5,846 bases of DNA from CAMAXB01 sp964476565 (GTDB lineage: Bacteria; Verrucomicrobiota; Verrucomicrobiia; Opitutales; Opitutaceae), in contig CAYZBG010000142.1 of assembly GCA_964476565.1 (NCBI GenBank), forward strand, positions 1-5,846, in the 5' to 3' direction. Both the position numbers and the translations under genes were made by a program. This document shows, piece after piece, positions 1 to 5,347 of the stretch (within the stretch, counting starts at the first letter, position 1; the number at the start of each line of letters is the position of its first letter). The notes below the pieces were generated by a model. The model did not search any database and had not been told where the DNA came from. It saw only the letters and a program-made list of their open reading frames with translations.

Positions 1-132
1 CGTATAATGAATACTATTGGTCGTCAAATCAAGCGTTTTTCAGCAGCCTGCTAGGATGCTGAACGCCGCTTGCACGGAGCACGGGACGGGCGCGGTCGCA
101 CCGCGCGAGGCAATATCGGATGGCGGCCACGC
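1..132. other. Gene-free left edge with AT-rich end and IS-end-like motif
   Basis: No gene is supported here. It is the region downstream of the leftmost acetyltransferase. The first 45 bases are markedly AT-rich compared with the GC-rich remainder. A TATAAT hexamer lies at 3-8, but any -35 element would fall outside the window. At 36-52 the run TTTTTCAGCAGCCTGCT contains a small inverted repeat (AGCAG/CTGCT, 42-46 and 48-52). On the minus strand this reads as GGCTGCTGAAAAA, which resembles terminal repeats of some insertion sequences. I see no terminator with a T-tract for the acetyltransferase pair. Confidence 0.4.
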
Positions 133-684
133 TCACGTTCGCCTCGCCGACTGCGCCGCCTTCTTCATTCGCACGACGGGCAGCGTCAACCCGTTCACCA
201 GGGGAATGTCATAACGCTCCACCGTGATATAACCGCCGGCCCCATACAGGGGCTCGCCAGCCAACGTGGCCACGATCTCAATCGAGGTGAACCCCGCGCC
301 GGCGGCTCCGTCTTCGGACAATTGCAGCAACGTGCGGCCGATTCCGCGACGAGTAAACTCTGGGTGGACGAAGAAGGCGCGAATCATCGCTGGATCGACG
401 CGCGGATCACGCAGCGGGTCGTCGCCTTTCCTCCCGCCATCTCCGCCGTACAAGGTCTTTCGGCGGCTCCAGCCACCGCAGCCCACGATCCCTCCCTCGG
501 CCAGAGCCACATGGTACGTGCCGTCCTTGATCAGCTGCGAATCAACGCCGAAGACCGTACCGATCGCACCCTCCAGCTGAGCGGGCGAGTAATGACAGCG
601 CTGAAGGATCCGTGCGGACAGCGGGATCAGCCGCTCCAGCTCCGGAATATCCTCGAGGCGCGCCAAGCGATACTCGATCTCCAT
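133..684 (-). CDS. GNAT family N-acetyltransferase
   Basis: Predicted cytoplasmic enzyme of 183 residues that would transfer an acetyl group from acetyl-CoA to an amine; the substrate is unknown. The GNAT fold is visible. After an N-terminal helix-rich part (about 8-45), strand and motif A contain IRAFFVHPEF followed by RRGIGR at 112-117, the acetyl-CoA pyrophosphate loop (R/Q-x-x-G-x-G). Motif B follows at about 144-152 (EPLYGAGGY). A segment of about 20 residues rich in Gly, Asp and Arg (78-98) is inserted before the beta-strand of motif A. I chose the ATG at 684 because GAGGAG sits 8 nt upstream and the protein then starts directly with the domain (MEIEYRLARLEDI); an in-frame ATG at 789 would add 35 residues unlike any GNAT start. 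It lies 19 bp after the stop of a second GNAT gene, so the two are probably co-transcribed. Confidence 0.93.
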   Translation of the reverse strand: MEIEYRLARLEDIPELERLIPLSARILQRCHYSPAQLEGAIGTVFGVDSQLIKDGTYHVALAEGGIVGCGGWSRRKTLYGGDGGRKGDDPLRDPRVDPAMIRAFFVHPEFTRRGIGRTLLQLSEDGAAGAGFTSIEIVATLAGEPLYGAGGYITVERYDIPLVNGLTLPVVRMKKAAQSARRT

Positions 685-692
685 CGTGATGG

Positions 693-698
693 CTCCTC
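693..698 (-). promoter_or_regulatory. Ribosome binding site of the leftmost GNAT gene
   Basis: On the minus strand GAGGAG lies 8 nt before the ATG at 684. It decides the start over the upstream in-frame ATG at 789, and lies in the 19-bp gap between the two GNAT genes. Confidence 0.75.
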
Positions 699-703
699 GC
701 GCG

Positions 704-1243
704 TCAGTCCCGCGGACGACTACCGGGGTTCTGCGGTGCCGCCGCGTTCGGTCTCGTTTTCGCCAAGCGAATCTCCGCAAGGGCAACACCCTCGATCACC
801 TCGGACTTGCAGCCGCCGTCTTCGGCATAACCCAAGCCGCGATAGAAGACCCGGGCCGGCACGTTCTGTTCGAGGACCCACAGCACACACCGGTCGTACC
901 CGCGGTGCCACAACGCCTGCTCCGCCCTCTCCATCAACGTCCGGCCACAACCCTGGCGCCAGCGCAGAGGATCCACGTCGATCGCGAGAATCTCCCCCGC
1001 CCCCGGGAGCTGCTCGCGCGAGGCGGCGATTGCCGACCACCCGATGACGTCGCCTCCGGTTTCAAAAACCAAGACACTTCCCGGATCCTTCTCGATGGCG
1101 TGCTTCCAACCGGCGGCACGCCTTTCCGCCGAGAGCCCGGCCAAAAACGAATCGGGAACAATGCCCCGATACGCGGCACGCCATCCGTCCACATGAATCG
1201 CGCTGATGCGAAGGGCGTCGTCAATGGTGGCCGGACGAATCAT
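704..1243 (-). CDS. GNAT family N-acetyltransferase (RimI-like)
   Basis: Predicted acetyl-CoA-dependent N-acetyltransferase of 179 residues; the acceptor cannot be told from sequence. The N-terminus MIRPATIDDALRISAIHV and the WRAAYRGIVPDSFL stretch (21-34) are typical of a common bacterial GNAT subgroup. Motif A is at about 86-104, with the acetyl-CoA loop R-Q-G-C-G-R at 96-101. Motif B is LWVLEQNVPARVFYRGLGY (121-139), including the conserved Asn and the late Tyr that often acts as general acid. The C-terminal tail after about 162 is Pro/Ala/Arg-rich and probably disordered. The ATG at 1243 is preceded by GGAG with 7 nt spacing, and the domain starts at residue 1. An in-frame start at 1486 would add 81 residues of low plausibility and overlap the esterase gene. 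It is followed after 19 bp by another GNAT gene, suggesting a two-gene transcript; the two differ strongly, so they are not a recent duplication. Confidence 0.94.
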   Translation of the reverse strand: MIRPATIDDALRISAIHVDGWRAAYRGIVPDSFLAGLSAERRAAGWKHAIEKDPGSVLVFETGGDVIGWSAIAASREQLPGAGEILAIDVDPLRWRQGCGRTLMERAEQALWHRGYDRCVLWVLEQNVPARVFYRGLGYAEDGGCKSEVIEGVALAEIRLAKTRPNAAAPQNPGSRPRD

Positions 1244-1250
1244 GGGCGTT

Positions 1251-1254
1251 CTCC
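1251..1254 (-). promoter_or_regulatory. Ribosome binding site of the RimI-like GNAT gene
   Basis: GGAG on the minus strand, 7 nt before the ATG at 1243. It supports the short start. The surrounding minus-strand string GTTGGAGAACGCCCATG superficially resembles the GTTGGGC-ATG junction at 5785-5794 but lacks the final pyrimidine of a GTTRRRY core. Confidence 0.6.
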
Positions 1255-1404
1255 AACGAATGCCGCCCCCGCTCCATCGTATCCAGCCCGTAAGTGACCG
1301 CGACAGCAGGTCGGGGCGATCCGAGACCGTCCGCCACCCAAGGTACCGGGTCGAGCCGCGCGCCGGCACGCCCACCCGCCGCGATCCACAGGTCGCGACA
1401 AACT

Positions 1405-2148
1405 TCACGGGCTGCACGGAGTGGTCGGAACGCCGGAGCGAACGGCCAAAGCCCACCGCAGGGCATCCGGCAGCATCCGCTTCCACGCCGTAAACTCATG
1501 CCCGCCTTCGAACTCCACATACCGCACCGCATGGCCGGTGCCGTGCAGGGCGTCCCGGAATCTACGCACCCCTTCGATCTGCGACACGACCTGAAGCACG
1601 TCCTCGCGATGCCGGACATGCGTCTGCACCTCATTCGTGCCCACCTCCAAGAAGTAGGCGGTGGACGTCGGCGGTTGGACGCGAATCTGCTCTACCAGCC
1701 AGCAGTCATTCCACCAGAACGACCCCGACTGACAAATCACCCTTTGGAACATATCCGGGTACTGCCTGGCGACAAACGCCGCCGCGAGACCAGTATAGCT
1801 CAGCCCCACCAAAACCCTCTTCTGCACCGTCCTGATTTCGGCGAAGCGAAGATGAAGCCACGGGAGCAGTTCCTCGACGATCGCCTGCGCAAAGGGCGGA
1901 TGGCAGGGACATTCCCGCCAACGCGCTTCGATCGTCCCCATCGAAACAAACACAAACCACGAATCGGCAATCTCGCCCTGCAGGGCGTCGATCACCGACG
2001 GCGCATCGACGCGGTCGCGATAGAATTCGCCGTCAAGGAAGACCGTGAGCGTCTCGCACGAACCCACCGACGGTCGTCGAATCCAGATGGGGCGTTCGTT
2101 GCCAAGGACCTTACTTCGGAAGGTGTCGACGATCATGGACGAGCACAT
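1405..2148 (-). CDS. Enterochelin-esterase-like alpha/beta hydrolase
   Basis: Predicted serine hydrolase of about 247 residues in the esterase-D/enterochelin-esterase-like group. Visible elements, in order: LTVFLDGEFY (34-43), the first core strand with the Asp-Gly oxyanion region; FAQAIVEELLPWL (86-98); the nucleophile elbow VGLSYTGLAAA (114-124) with Ser117; CQSGSFWW (139-146), a hallmark of Fes-like enzymes; LEVGTNE (167-173); and EGGHEFTAWKRMLPDALRWA (214-233) with His217 as catalytic base. The acidic triad member is not certain. The N-terminal binding domain of siderophore-degrading Fes is absent, so the substrate may be a different ester. No signal peptide is seen. The start is uncertain: ATGs at 2148 and 2136 and a TTG at 2187 are all in frame and none has a good ribosome site. 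I chose 2148. It stands alone between the TonB-domain gene and the GNAT pair. Confidence 0.88.
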   Translation of the reverse strand: MCSSMIVDTFRSKVLGNERPIWIRRPSVGSCETLTVFLDGEFYRDRVDAPSVIDALQGEIADSWFVFVSMGTIEARWRECPCHPPFAQAIVEELLPWLHLRFAEIRTVQKRVLVGLSYTGLAAAFVARQYPDMFQRVICQSGSFWWNDCWLVEQIRVQPPTSTAYFLEVGTNEVQTHVRHREDVLQVVSQIEGVRRFRDALHGTGHAVRYVEFEGGHEFTAWKRMLPDALRWALAVRSGVPTTPCSP

Positions 2149-2206
2149 TTCGGCAACGAAGGAGGAAAGCCCATCCAAGAAATCCAAATGGATCAGGAGA
2201 CCGTGC

Positions 2207-2230
2207 GGATCGGACCTTTACGACCGATCC
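2207..2230. repeat. Perfect 7-bp inverted repeat, 10-nt loop
   Basis: GGATCGG (2207-2213) and CCGATCC (2224-2230) are perfectly complementary around a 10-nt loop. It lies between the TonB-domain gene and the esterase gene. No T-tract follows on either strand, so a Rho-independent terminator is not supported; its role is unknown. Confidence 0.45.
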
Positions 2231-2283
2231 ACCGCCTCGGGCCGTGACTGCGGCGGATCACTAGGACCGTCGTGCCTCCGCCT

Positions 2284-2796
2284 TCATCGGACCTCGCCGG
2301 ACACCTCGAAGGTGAACTTCACTTCAAACGTTTCCGCGATCCGCTCCGTCCGCAGGTACCGGTCTTCACCGGACGGCGTCGTTTGCCAATAGACCCGCCG
2401 TGCCGGCTCAATCTCCCACTGTGCGATCGCATCGCGTGCCGCCGCGAGGAAGAGGTCGGCGAACTCATCGGGAGGGGATGGTCGTTTCCAACTGCGGCCG
2501 ACATCAACGATCTGGCCGGACTCATTGACGGTAAACGTCACGTAGAGCACATAGGATCTGCCCCCAGACTTCAGTACCTCCGCCGGATAGACCGGCTTGG
2601 CGAGCGTTCCGCGCGGATGAGCGGCAATCGGACGGATGCGGATGTCAGACGCATCAGGCTGCAGATCCACCTTTCCCCTCGTCGGAGAACCCGTGGGCTC
2701 CACAAACTCGACGCCCGCCCGTCCGACTTGGGCACTCGGCGTCTGGCACCCGCCGCAGGCAAGGCCGATCCCAAGCAATAGGAACATCCTCGCCAT
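2284..2796 (-). CDS. TonB C-terminal-domain protein, probable lipoprotein
   Basis: Envelope protein of about 170 residues. The N-terminus (MARMFLLLGIGLACGGC) is a short hydrophobic signal ending in two cysteines, suggesting a lipoprotein, although neither Cys has a perfect lipobox. A linker (about 18-60) with acidic and Pro/Gly residues follows. The C-terminal half has the TonB pattern: AKPVYPAEV, then VLYVTFTVNESGQIVDV, an alpha-helical FADLFLAAARDAIAQWEIEPA, and a final strand (FEVKFTFEV). In the family this domain contacts outer-membrane receptors in the periplasm. Classical TonB is anchored by an inner-membrane helix and has a long Pro-rich spacer, both absent here, so it may have another role. 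The start at 2796 is chosen because the signal peptide begins there and AGGA lies just upstream. An in-frame ATG at 2970, overlapping the stop of the preceding gene as ATGA, would add 58 residues that do not look coding. Confidence 0.8.
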   Translation of the reverse strand: MARMFLLLGIGLACGGCQTPSAQVGRAGVEFVEPTGSPTRGKVDLQPDASDIRIRPIAAHPRGTLAKPVYPAEVLKSGGRSYVLYVTFTVNESGQIVDVGRSWKRPSPPDEFADLFLAAARDAIAQWEIEPARRVYWQTTPSGEDRYLRTERIAETFEVKFTFEVSGEVR

Positions 2797-2966
2797 GAGT
2801 CCTAGGCGACAGCCGACCACCGTGTGCTCGCCGCGTCGTCGCGCAGCTCCGGGCACAAGCCGCTGGCCAATTCGACCTCTGTCGTGCCAGACTTTGTCAT
2901 CCTCAGTTCCGTTTGCACATGAAATTGTGAGACCGACCGCACCGACGCGCTGGCAGCGGATCAGTC

Positions 2967-3422
2967 TCATTCCTTCGCCAACAGGGAACGGAGCCAGACT
3001 TCAGTATCGCTGCCCGGCGCGACCATTTCGGCACTTGAATAGTGCAAGCCGCCTATGAACAGACGCGAGTGAGCCGGAGCATCTATTCGCTTTGGATTCT
3101 CTTTCGACTGAAGCCCTGGGCCCGTGCAGAATGCGAAAAACTTTCCCGCCGAGTCCATGAGCAGGTAGCCTTGGGTTCCACCGTCAAAGTAGAGGCCCGT
3201 CCATACGATCGTGGCATCATTCAAAAGACCGGCCTCCGCAAACGTCTTTGGCGGTGTGGTGCCCTGCTTCCACGGTTGCAGCGTCCCTTTGCCCTGCTCG
3301 AAACGCGCCTTGTACTCCAATCCACCCGATCCGCGCGCCGCCGCAGCAGCCTGACTCGATATGGAGAACAGGCAAACAAGCGCAGAAATCGAAGCTAATC
3401 TAACGATGCGATACGGTTTCAT
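2967..3422 (-). CDS. Secreted protein of unknown function
   Basis: I do not recognise this 151-residue protein. It starts MKPYRIVRLASISALVCLF, a clear Sec signal peptide with basic n-region, hydrophobic core and an Ala-rich cleavage zone (SSQAAAAA, about 22-29), so the mature protein should be periplasmic or extracellular. The mature part contains Gly- and aromatic-rich segments (VWTGLYFDGGTQGYLLMD, 73-90; KFFAFCTGPGL, 94-104; LFIGGLHYSS, 121-130) suggesting a compact beta-rich fold. There is one cysteine (99) and no transmembrane helix beyond the signal. The ATG at 3422 is preceded by an excellent TAAGGAGG site 4 nt away, fixing the start. The TGA stop overlaps an ATG (ATGA) of the next reading frame. 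The HNH gene lies 56 bp upstream, so co-transcription is possible. Confidence 0.85.
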   Translation of the reverse strand: MKPYRIVRLASISALVCLFSISSQAAAAARGSGGLEYKARFEQGKGTLQPWKQGTTPPKTFAEAGLLNDATIVWTGLYFDGGTQGYLLMDSAGKFFAFCTGPGLQSKENPKRIDAPAHSRLFIGGLHYSSAEMVAPGSDTEVWLRSLLAKE

Positions 3423-3426
3423 TTTT

Positions 3427-3434
3427 CCTCCTTA
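3427..3434 (-). promoter_or_regulatory. Strong Shine-Dalgarno sequence (TAAGGAGG)
   Basis: A full match to the anti-Shine-Dalgarno complement on the minus strand, 4 nt before the ATG at 3422. It is the strongest ribosome site in the window and suggests efficient translation of the secreted protein. Confidence 0.8.
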
Positions 3435-3478
3435 CGTTTCACTTTTCTGAGGGCGGGGGTAGCCAAATCAACGAGCGC

Positions 3479-3829
3479 TCACTGGTAATCCGGCAACGTT
3501 GGATGAGTCACCTGCAGAAACTCCTTCATGCGCTCCCCGCGTCTCTGCATGATGTAGGCCCGGACAGCGGTCACATACCGCCTTCTTTCTTTTTTGGCAT
3601 CGACGGCAGGTGATGGCTCGAAATCCGCCTTTAGTCGATTACAGACACTACAGGCCAAAACGAGATTATCTAGGTCACGTTTGTACCCGCTCTTACTTCC
3701 CGGCACCAAATGGTCCTCCTCAGCCATCATGAACGTATCGAAATCCGCCTTCAGGTCGCGACCACAATAGACACAACGTCCCTGATCACGCTCGAACACC
3801 TGAACAAACTTTGATTTGGGTTGGGACAT
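3479..3829 (-). CDS. HNH endonuclease domain protein
   Basis: Small putative nuclease of 116 residues that is little more than one HNH (beta-beta-alpha metal) domain. A zinc-binding pair is formed by CVYCG (Cys19, Cys22) and CSVC (Cys60, Cys63). The catalytic core is EEDHLVPGSKSG (38-48) with Asp39-His40, then DLDNLVLAC (52-60) with Asn55, ending CNRLK (63-67). All residues expected for metal binding and hydrolysis are present. A basic, Arg-rich tail (79-101) could bind DNA. Family members act in mobile elements, phage packaging, restriction and DNA repair; nothing here says which. There is no companion methylase, intron or terminase gene. The ATG at 3829 has AGGAG 5 nt upstream. The base composition in and around it is slightly more AT-rich than the left half of the window, compatible with transfer. 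Confidence 0.92.
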   Translation of the reverse strand: MSQPKSKFVQVFERDQGRCVYCGRDLKADFDTFMMAEEDHLVPGSKSGYKRDLDNLVLACSVCNRLKADFEPSPAVDAKKERRRYVTAVRAYIMQRRGERMKEFLQVTHPTLPDYQ

Positions 3830-3834
3830 AGATT

Positions 3835-3839
3835 CTCCT
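3835..3839 (-). promoter_or_regulatory. Ribosome binding site of the HNH gene
   Basis: AGGAG on the minus strand, 5 nt before the ATG at 3829; it confirms the start. Confidence 0.7.
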
Positions 3840-3933
3840 GCTGATTGATCGCTGGTCCGCCTTTGGCCCTATTCGCGCCGCGATCCTTCAGCAAAATGGG
3901 TTACGATGTGCCCCCAGACTTAGGATCCGCACG

Positions 3934-4149
3934 CTATTGCGCGCGCTGCGCGCCATCCTTCAATCGCTTGAAGGTCGCAACGATCCATCGCGACTCTCCG
4001 TACGCCTGGTTGGTGTCAAAGACGGAGACCAGCTCCCATCCCTCTTGGCCGAGCTGATCGAACTCCGCGTTCATCTGCGGCAAGTCGACCTTGCCGCCAA
4101 GCAGACCCTTCGCGTCGTACTTCAGGAGTTTGTATTCGAATGGGCGCAT
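3934..4149 (-). CDS. DUF4177-type small protein
   Basis: A 71-residue cytoplasmic protein of unknown biochemical role. It opens with MRPFEYKLLKYDAKG, and has LPQMNAEFDQLGQEGWELVS (23-42) and a C-terminal TFKR (59-62). This matches the family pattern: an initial EYK strand, a helix ending in LG-x-EGWELV, and a closing FKR strand. The length is typical of stand-alone members. The ATG at 4149 is chosen because the family begins almost at its first residue; no convincing ribosome site is seen, and an in-frame ATG at 4200 would add 17 Arg/Thr-rich residues. Its neighbours (an ExbB-like mini-protein and an HNH nuclease) give no functional clue. Confidence 0.85.
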   Translation of the reverse strand: MRPFEYKLLKYDAKGLLGGKVDLPQMNAEFDQLGQEGWELVSVFDTNQAYGESRWIVATFKRLKDGAQRAQ

Positions 4150-4288
4150 GCGAAGTGCAGTCCGGCGGCCCGTCGGCCGATGCCGGCACGAAGCACGCAT
4201 CAGGACGGGGCTTCGCCGCCTGCCTCGTCACGAATGGGGCGGCATGGGTTCGTTTTTGGCGCGAGTCACGGCCCTGGGGCAAAAGCGA

Positions 4289-4600
4289 CTACGCGCACCT
4301 CGTGCTCTGCCTCTGGAGCTGTGCGCGACGAATCATCGCGAGCACCAGAAGGGCGAGTCCCGCACCCGACACGGCCAAGCCAAACATCGTCAGTCGGAGC
4401 GAACGGGCCACATCGCCACTCAGCGTCTCCTGAGGTAGCGCAGCGTCAGCCGGAACGTCCGTGAAGACGCGAGCAACGGCGAACGCGGATCCGGACATGC
4501 CCACGAGCAGAGGCAAGAAGATCAACGCCACCGCGGCCAGGGCGACCAGTCCCCAGCGCCTCTTGCGTCGTTCAAACGCTTCAGGCGGAGTGCGAGTCAT
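4289..4600 (-). CDS. Miniature ExbB/TolQ/MotA-like membrane protein
   Basis: Predicted inner-membrane protein of about 103 residues with two transmembrane helices. A basic start (RRKRRW, 11-16) precedes helix 1 (about 17-45, WGLVALAAVALIFLPLLVG and on). A polar loop (46-66) is followed by helix 2 (about 68-90) and a basic tail. The pattern GMSGSAFAVARVF (34-46), then LSGDVARSLRLTMFGLAVSG (60-79), parallels the G-x-x-GT-x-x-G-M-x-x-AF and L-x-x-x-I-x-x-AL-x-x-T-x-x-GL signature of ExbB/TolQ/MotA proton-channel subunits. The protein is less than half the usual length and lacks the large cytoplasmic part. The central Gly-Thr of the channel motif is Gly-Ser here. Whether it forms a channel is unknown; no ExbD/TolR partner gene is in the window. 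The start is uncertain: in-frame ATGs occur at 4600, 4612, 4615 and 4624, none with a strong ribosome site. Confidence 0.75.
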   Translation of the reverse strand: MTRTPPEAFERRKRRWGLVALAAVALIFLPLLVGMSGSAFAVARVFTDVPADAALPQETLSGDVARSLRLTMFGLAVSGAGLALLVLAMIRRAQLQRQSTRCA

Positions 4601-4700
4601 TGGGGAGCTCATCATTTGACGCATTAAAGGTCTGCTTTGGTCTTTGGAAAGCCGCCCGTGTCGGCTACGTCGCTCGAACTCAATTGGGAGTCCTACTTTG

Positions 4701-4768
4701 GTGTCTGACCATGAGTCCGGTGGACACGCGCTTCATTCTTCTTCCGCCGATCGTCAGCAGTCAGACAC
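4701..4768. repeat. 68-bp inverted repeat with GTGTCTGAC ends
   Basis: GTGTCTGAC (4701-4709) and GTCAGACAC (4760-4768) form a perfect 9-bp inverted repeat about 50 bp apart. Flanking bases extend the similarity (ACTTTG outside on the left, CGAAGG on the right). A further GGACAC copy of the arm end lies at 4722-4727. It sits in the 190-bp gap between the membrane protein at 4790 and the ExbB-like gene. It lacks GTTRRRY/RYYYAAC cores, so it is not a normal attC site; a small non-autonomous element or structured RNA is possible. Confidence 0.45.
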
Positions 4769-4771
4769 GAA

Positions 4772-4784
4772 GGGGCGCAGCCCC
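4772..4784 (-). terminator. Weak hairpin just after a stop codon
   Basis: GGGGC (4772-4776) and GCCCC (4780-4784) with a 3-nt loop form a GC-only hairpin 5 nt after the TAA of the gene at 4790-5233. The following minus-strand bases (TTCGTGT) are not a proper T-tract, so termination is only a guess from position. Confidence 0.3.
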
Positions 4785-4789
4785 GGAGT

Positions 4790-5233
4790 TTATGTAGTGC
4801 TCTGGATCGGCTCCTTCTTCTCATACAGGATGTCGATGATGTCAGCATGATCGCCCCTCACTAACAACAAGCGAAGCGGCTTGGTGCGAGTATCGATACG
4901 CGCGAACGCACCTGAATCCACCAACCAGTAAATTCGTCCTTCCACGATGCCCGATCTGATCTCAAGCCGGTCGAAACCAAAACCGCTGAACTCAGACGGA
5001 ATAGGAGGCTCAAAATCACCTCCAAAACTCCGCGTCGCCACGCCTGTATCTTTCTTCTCAAGCATACACGCCAGATCGATCAGGCGGTGAAACTCTGCTG
5101 GTCCCAGCGCTCGGAATGCAGCTTCTTTCTGATGCGCCTCGCGAACAGATGGTCCAAACTCGGACCAGAACCAACAAGCAATGACGCCAACGCCCACGAC
5201 GACGGCCACAAGAAGTTTGAGCGATGTCTTCAC
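4790..5233 (-). CDS. Membrane-anchored protein of unknown function (probable cassette gene)
   Basis: I do not recognise this 147-residue protein. It has one N-terminal transmembrane or uncleaved signal segment (KLLVAVVVGVGVIACWFW, 6-23) after two lysines, so the rest should lie in the periplasm. The soluble part has a helical stretch (PAEFHRLIDLACMLEKK, 45-61) and a strand-rich half (RLEIRSG, GRIYWLV, LRLLLVRGDHADIIDIL). The GTG at 5233 is preferred: it follows the degenerate core GTCGGCA by 2 nt, and gives a protein start (MKTSL) parallel to that of the upstream gene (MKRNL), which begins directly after its own core site. A GTG at 5260 would place nine codons inside the attC-like arm and overlap the upstream gene by 10 bp. 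No ribosome site is visible, as for the upstream gene. A short stretch V-x-G-D-H-A-D-I-I (125-133) is shared with the neighbour. Confidence 0.75.
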   Translation of the reverse strand: MKTSLKLLVAVVVGVGVIACWFWSEFGPSVREAHQKEAAFRALGPAEFHRLIDLACMLEKKDTGVATRSFGGDFEPPIPSEFSGFGFDRLEIRSGIVEGRIYWLVDSGAFARIDTRTKPLRLLLVRGDHADIIDILYEKKEPIQSTT

Positions 5234-5235
5234 TT

Positions 5236-5347
5236 TGCCGACGATTGAGGTCAGCCACACGGGCCGAATATGGATCGGGAGTTGAATGCAAGCAGGGTCA
5301 TAGAAAACGGACCGCTGCCCGTGTTGTGCTGTACTGACTTGTTGGGC
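5236..5347 (-). other. attC: Integron attC-like recombination site (112 bp)
   Basis: Read on the minus strand it begins with the core GCCCAAC (5347-5341, fits RYYYAAC), spacer AA, then GTCAG (5338-5334) and ACACGGGC (5324-5317). It closes with GCCCGTGT (5264-5257), CTGAC (5254-5250), a 7-nt spacer, and GTCGGCA (5242-5236). The arms pair as in attC sites, with a larger unpaired segment on the first arm and an extra-long spacer near the last box, the asymmetry known for attC. The last box departs from GTTRRRY (GTC instead of GTT, and the wrong final bases), so cutting there may be weak or lost. The closing arm GTCAGCCACACGGGCC matches 14 of 16 bases of the half-site at the right edge of the window. 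It overlaps the 3' end of the preceding gene, as attC sites often do. Confidence 0.6.

Noticed and set aside
3..8. TATAAT hexamer as a plus-strand promoter
   Set aside because: The -35 region is outside the window and no plus-strand gene follows.
1244..1260. GTTGGAG before the RimI-like GNAT as an attC core
   Set aside because: The final base is not a pyrimidine, no matching RYYYAAC box with complementary arms is found in the 160-bp gap, and GGAG here is better explained as a ribosome site.
70..1297. Long plus-strand open frames opposite the two GNAT genes
   Set aside because: They are Arg/Pro/Ser-rich antisense frames of clearly coding minus-strand genes, without recognisable domains.
2207..2230. 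Hairpin as a Rho-independent terminator
   Set aside because: No T-tract follows on either strand.
1294..2247. Plus-strand 317-codon open frame opposite the esterase
   Set aside because: The minus-strand frame has clear hydrolase motifs; the plus-strand product is a low-complexity His/Arg/Pro-rich shadow typical of GC-rich DNA.
3042..3398. Plus-strand 118-codon open frame opposite the secreted protein
   Set aside because: The minus strand has a signal peptide and a perfect Shine-Dalgarno; the plus frame has neither.
3423..3478. attC-like site between the HNH and secreted-protein genes
   Set aside because: GTTGATT does not fit GTTRRRY, and the gap is too short and has no inverted arms.
2559..3921. 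13-base direct repeat TGCCCCCAGACTT at 2559-2571 and 3909-3921
   Set aside because: One copy is inside the coding part of the TonB domain and the similarity stops abruptly; it is compatible with chance.
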